Assembly (NCBI GenBank): GCA_944324625.1
Contig: CALUWZ010000107.1
Location: 1-6,097 of the forward strand
Source of the DNA: an uncultured Mailhella sp.
Lineage (GTDB): Bacteria > Desulfobacterota > Desulfovibrionia > Desulfovibrionales > Desulfovibrionaceae
Length of the DNA stretch: 6,097 nt
Direction: 5' to 3'
Made by a program: the position numbers and the translations under genes. Below are positions 6,056 through 6,097 of the stretch, piece after piece (the stretch's first letter is position 1; each line of letters starts with the position of its first letter). The notes under the pieces were generated by a model. It was not told where the DNA came from, ran no database searches, and worked only from the letters and a program-made list of their open reading frames with translations.

Positions 6056-6097
6056 ATGTTTTTTGAATATGATGAAGATGTCATGGCATATTTGTGC
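6056..6097 (+). CDS. Start of a divergent gene, truncated by the window end; possibly a DNA-3-methyladenine glycosylase
   Basis: Only 14 codons are visible, reading MFFEYDEDVMAYLC with no stop, behind a good Shine-Dalgarno sequence. The intergenic space to the permease start is 95 bp, so the two genes are transcribed divergently. The pattern 'M-[FY]-F-x-Y-x-E/D..., then YL' recalls the N-terminus of a group of HhH-GPD DNA-3-methyladenine glycosylases that begin 'MFFEYGE...YL...DK'. This rests on memory of a short, weakly informative stretch and should be treated as a suggestion. I could not find a convincing promoter for it in the 6008-6046 stretch; TATGCT (6028-6033) is the best -10-like match but lacks a good -35. 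Confidence 0.5.
   Translation, partial: MFFEYDEDVMAYLC

Noticed and set aside
5335..6084. 249-codon minus-strand frame overlapping the permease gene
   Set aside because: It is an alternative frame of the permease, rich in His, Arg, Ser and Cys with no domain. The permease frame has clear family repeats and a good start site.

Overview
This is a bacterial chromosomal window, moderately AT-rich by eye, with compact genes, good Shine-Dalgarno sites and sigma70-like promoters. It is dominated by signal transduction. The style of the signalling proteins (PAS domain with a PC-x2-C motif, Cache-PAS hybrid histidine kinase) is common in anaerobic Clostridia/Negativicutes and in Desulfovibrio-like Deltaproteobacteria. 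The sequence alone does not let me choose between them. No rRNA, tRNA, CRISPR array, insertion sequence or phage gene was seen.

Layout. (1) Positions 1-429 (+) are the 3' end of a gene resembling CgeB/YkvP-type glycosyltransferases. (2) A strong promoter whose -35 overlaps that gene's stop codon drives a diguanylate cyclase (483-1829, +) with PAS, GAF and GGDEF domains. (3) A convergent junction (1830-2017) holds a near-perfect intrinsic terminator, an inverted repeat and a weaker terminator facing the other way. (4) On the minus strand, a promoter at 4924-4952 serves a two-gene operon: a free-standing Hpt phosphotransfer protein (4537-4893), then a membrane-bound Cache-PAS hybrid histidine kinase with a receiver domain (2018-4546). 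The two genes overlap by 10 nt. (5) A 260-bp gap (4894-5153) contains the operon promoter and a bulged inverted repeat. (6) A TauE/SafE-family membrane permease (5154-5960, -) follows. (7) A divergent plus-strand gene begins at 6056 and runs off the window after 14 codons.

How the parts may work together. The hybrid kinase and the Hpt protein supply His474, Asp769 and His63, which are the first three stations of a His-Asp-His-Asp phosphorelay. The final response regulator is not in the window. The convergent diguanylate cyclase would make c-di-GMP in response to its PAS/GAF inputs. A functional link to the kinase is only suggested by proximity. The permease and flanking genes look unrelated. 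I see established families in a normal arrangement rather than a clearly new system. The most distinctive points are the split-off Hpt gene placed ahead of its kinase, the four-cysteine cluster in the cyclase PAS domain, the loss of the cyclase inhibitory site, and the bulged inverted repeat near 5080.
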